This document shows positions 62,688 through 64,000 of a stretch of DNA of 64,000 nt, one piece after another. The position numbers and the translations under genes were made by a program. The DNA is from AWTP1-9 sp035703165 (lineage in GTDB: Bacteria > Bacteroidota > Bacteroidia > Chitinophagales > Chitinophagaceae). The first letter of the stretch is position 1. Every line of letters starts with the position of its first letter. The notes under the pieces were generated by a model, which saw nothing but the letters and a program-made list of their open reading frames with translations, had not been told where the DNA came from and searched no databases. The DNA lies in assembly GCA_035703165.1 (NCBI GenBank), contig DASSYR010000050.1, forward strand, positions 4,449 through 68,448. The letters are read 5' to 3'.

Positions 62688-63704
62688 ATGATTAAAGCAG
62701 GTATCATAGGAGGGGCAGGATATACGGGTGGCGAACTCATTCGCTTACTGATTCATCACCCGGATGTTGAAATTGCATTTGTTCATAGCAAAAGCAATGC
62801 CGGCAAATTTATTTATGACGTGCATGCTGATTTATTTGGTGAGACAGATTTGAAATTTACGGATTCAAAAGTCCCCCTTTTTGGGGAGGATTTAGGAGGG
62901 GCCGTATTATTTCTTTGTTTAGGTCATGGCGAATCCAAAAAGTTTTTAGCAGAGATTGAGATTGATGAAAAAATAAAAGTGATTGACCTGGCCAACGATT
63001 TTCGTTTGCTGCAACAATCACAAATCGGCAATCGAAAATTTATTTATGGTTTGCCTGAACTGAATAGAGAGGCAATAATATCAGCTAACAATATTGCTAA
63101 TCCCGGTTGTTTTGCTACTGCTATTCAATTGGGATTGCTACCCTTGGCAAAAGCCGGCTTATTAAGTGATGTCTATACAACCGGCATAACCGGTTCAACC
63201 GGGGCAGGACAAAGTTTGTCTTCCACTTCTCACTTCAGCTGGAGAGCCAATAATATACAGGCCTACAAAACTTTAACGCATCAGCACCTTGGTGAAATAC
63301 ATCAGTCATTGCTTCAGCTGCAATCTTCATTCTCCTCCCCTGTTGGGGAAGGCCGGGCGGGGGCTGTAAATTTTGTTCCCTGGAGAGGTGATTTTACAAG
63401 AGGAATCTTCATCAGCTCACAAATTCAGTGTGAAGAAAAAGCAGAAGATTTGATTGCTCTGTATAAAGAGTTTTATGCCGGTCATCCGTTTACGCATATC
63501 ACAACAGAACCTGTTTTTTTAAAGCAGGTGGTGAATACCAACAAATGCATTATTCAACTGGAAAAAGCGGGAAGTGTCTTAGTAGTTCATTCGGTGATTG
63601 ATAATTTATTGAAAGGCGCCAGCGGACAAGCCGTACAAAATATGAACCTGTTGTTTGGATTAGATGAAACGGCGGGATTGAAATTGAAAGGAACGGCGTT
63701 TTAA
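62688..63704 (+). CDS. argC: N-acetyl-gamma-glutamyl-phosphate reductase
   Basis: 338 residues. NADP-binding GGAGYTGGELIRLL (~8-21), then FLCLGHGESKKFL (~75-87), IDLANDFRLL, catalytic Cys in NIANPGCFATAIQL (~135-148) and TGITGSTGAGQSLS. The C-terminal half has HLGEIHQSLLQLQ and WRGDFTRGIF. Two GC-rich palindromic repeats are inserted in frame (62871-62903 and 63335-63365). A TAA stop lies at the edge of an AT-rich repeat. Confidence 0.95.
   Translation: MIKAGIIGGAGYTGGELIRLLIHHPDVEIAFVHSKSNAGKFIYDVHADLFGETDLKFTDSKVPLFGEDLGGAVLFLCLGHGESKKFLAEIEIDEKIKVIDLANDFRLLQQSQIGNRKFIYGLPELNREAIISANNIANPGCFATAIQLGLLPLAKAGLLSDVYTTGITGSTGAGQSLSSTSHFSWRANNIQAYKTLTHQHLGEIHQSLLQLQSSFSSPVGEGRAGAVNFVPWRGDFTRGIFISSQIQCEEKAEDLIALYKEFYAGHPFTHITTEPVFLKQVVNTNKCIIQLEKAGSVLVVHSVIDNLLKGASGQAVQNMNLLFGLDETAGLKLKGTAF
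62871..62903 (+). repeat. GC-rich palindromic repeat in frame in argC (copy c)
   Basis: GTCCCCC then TTTTT then GGGGAGG (62871-62889), a four-base spacer, and AGGAGGGGCC (62894-62903). It encodes VPLFGEDLGGA between TDSK and VLFLCLGHG of ArgC. Its right half matches copy b (GGGGAGG then GGAGGGG, then CC). Confidence 0.8.
63335..63365 (+). repeat. GC-rich palindromic repeat in frame in argC (copy d)
   Basis: CCTCCCC (63335-63341), TGTT, GGGGAAGG and a G-rich tail. It encodes SPVGEGRAGA, closely matching SPVGGGKEGA of copy b in the FadN-like gene, in the same frame. It sits between QLQSSF and VNFVPWRGDF of ArgC. Confidence 0.85.
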
Positions 63705-63728
63705 GTTGTAAGTAATAAGTTTTAAGTA
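63700..63728 (+). repeat. AT-rich repeat between argC and the four-helix-bundle gene
   Basis: TTTAAGTTGTAAGTAATAAG and a following TTTTAAGTA, related to the repeat between argG and argC. It spans the argC stop and reaches the start of the next gene. Confidence 0.7.
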
Positions 63729-64000
63729 ATGCAAAATTATAAAGAACTTAAGGTTTGGGAAAAGGCTCATGATTTTACACTTAAAATCTATGAGGCCACT
63801 AAGATTTTTCCTAAAGAAGAAATTTATAGTTTGACAAATCAATTACGAAGAGCTGCTTCATCTATCCCGGCAAATATTGCAGAAGGATGTGGGAAAAAAT
63901 CACAACTGGATTTTGCAAATTTTCTAAATATAGCATTGGGCTCTGCAAATGAAGCTGAATACTATGTCATTCTTTCAAAAGATTTAAAGTATCTGTCAGC
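63729..64000 (+). CDS. Four-helix-bundle protein (23S rRNA intervening-sequence family), 5' part
   Basis: The first 90 residues, continuing past the right edge. The start MQNYKELKVWEKAHDFTLKI, the middle LTNQLRRAASSIPANIAEGCG and the ANFLNIALGSANEAEYYV helix are characteristic of the four-helix-bundle/IVP family. Function is unknown. Such genes are often scattered in Bacteroidota operons. Here it follows argC, where argD would be expected, and its start is bordered by an AT-rich repeat. Confidence 0.9.
   Translation, partial: MQNYKELKVWEKAHDFTLKIYEATKIFPKEEIYSLTNQLRRAASSIPANIAEGCGKKSQLDFANFLNIALGSANEAEYYVILSKDLKYLS

Noticed and set aside
1..64000. CRISPR array or prophage
   Set aside because: No regularly spaced repeats, cas genes, phage structural genes or integrase were seen.

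Overview
The window is AT-rich bacterial DNA from a member of the Bacteroidota, most likely a Chitinophagaceae-type organism. The evidence is the gene families present (PorT of the type IX secretion system, DUF983, DUF2721, DUF3127, DUF4293, Bacteroidota-type argA-like acetyltransferase, RprY-like regulator), weak Shine-Dalgarno signals, and several promoters that fit the Bacteroidota sigma consensus (TTG about 20 bases before TANNTTTG). Lineage is inferred from protein resemblance only; no rRNA is present.

Layout. 1-5.3 kb is the end of a surface-polysaccharide cluster: two O-antigen ligase/polymerase-like proteins, GT4, WecG/TagA and GT25 glycosyltransferases and a Wzz-like protein, rich in 9-base homopolymers. 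5.3-30.7 kb is mostly housekeeping: two MsbA-like ABC exporters, a LytS/LytTR two-component pair, dxs, an LtaS-like sulfatase, a HerA-like ATPase, a GroES paralogue, an RprY-like regulator, engB, ubiE-porT, rbfA with a LolC/E-like permease, a transketolase N-terminal subunit, a WecA/TagO-like enzyme, frr, PPK2, mscL and scpA. 30.7-35.2 kb is an accessory patch: a candidate structured RNA, a decayed GxxExxY gene between inverted repeats, a FadN-like beta-oxidation protein carrying two GC-rich inserted repeats, and a REP-associated tyrosine transposase (RAYT) flanked by its own REP hairpins. 35.2-58.2 kb returns to core genes: purQ, a DsbD pair, an ECF sigma factor, uvrA, glyA, a sugar nucleotidyltransferase, an ABC-2 exporter, a split 5'-nucleotidase and dnaA. 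58.3-58.9 kb holds tRNA-Ser(GCT), whose 3' end and terminator are duplicated around a palindromic insert, and tRNA-Pro(TGG). 60.4-64.0 kb is an arginine operon (argA-like, argG, argC) with a long structured leader, AT-rich repeats between genes, and two GC-rich repeats inside argC.

Most interesting observations. (1) A family of about 32-bp GC-rich palindromic repeats sits in frame inside conserved enzymes (two in the FadN-like gene, two in argC) and adds short SPVGxGxxGA-type peptides, reminiscent of Rickettsia palindromic elements. (2) A complete RAYT has matching inverted REP hairpins on both sides. (3) The N-terminal domain of the full-length DsbD has no cysteine pair, while a separate upstream DsbD-alpha-like protein keeps it. 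(4) G9 and C9 tracts inside an O-antigen ligase and dsbD look like contingency loci. (5) The tRNA-Ser 3' end is duplicated. All product names come from reading motifs; no database search was run.
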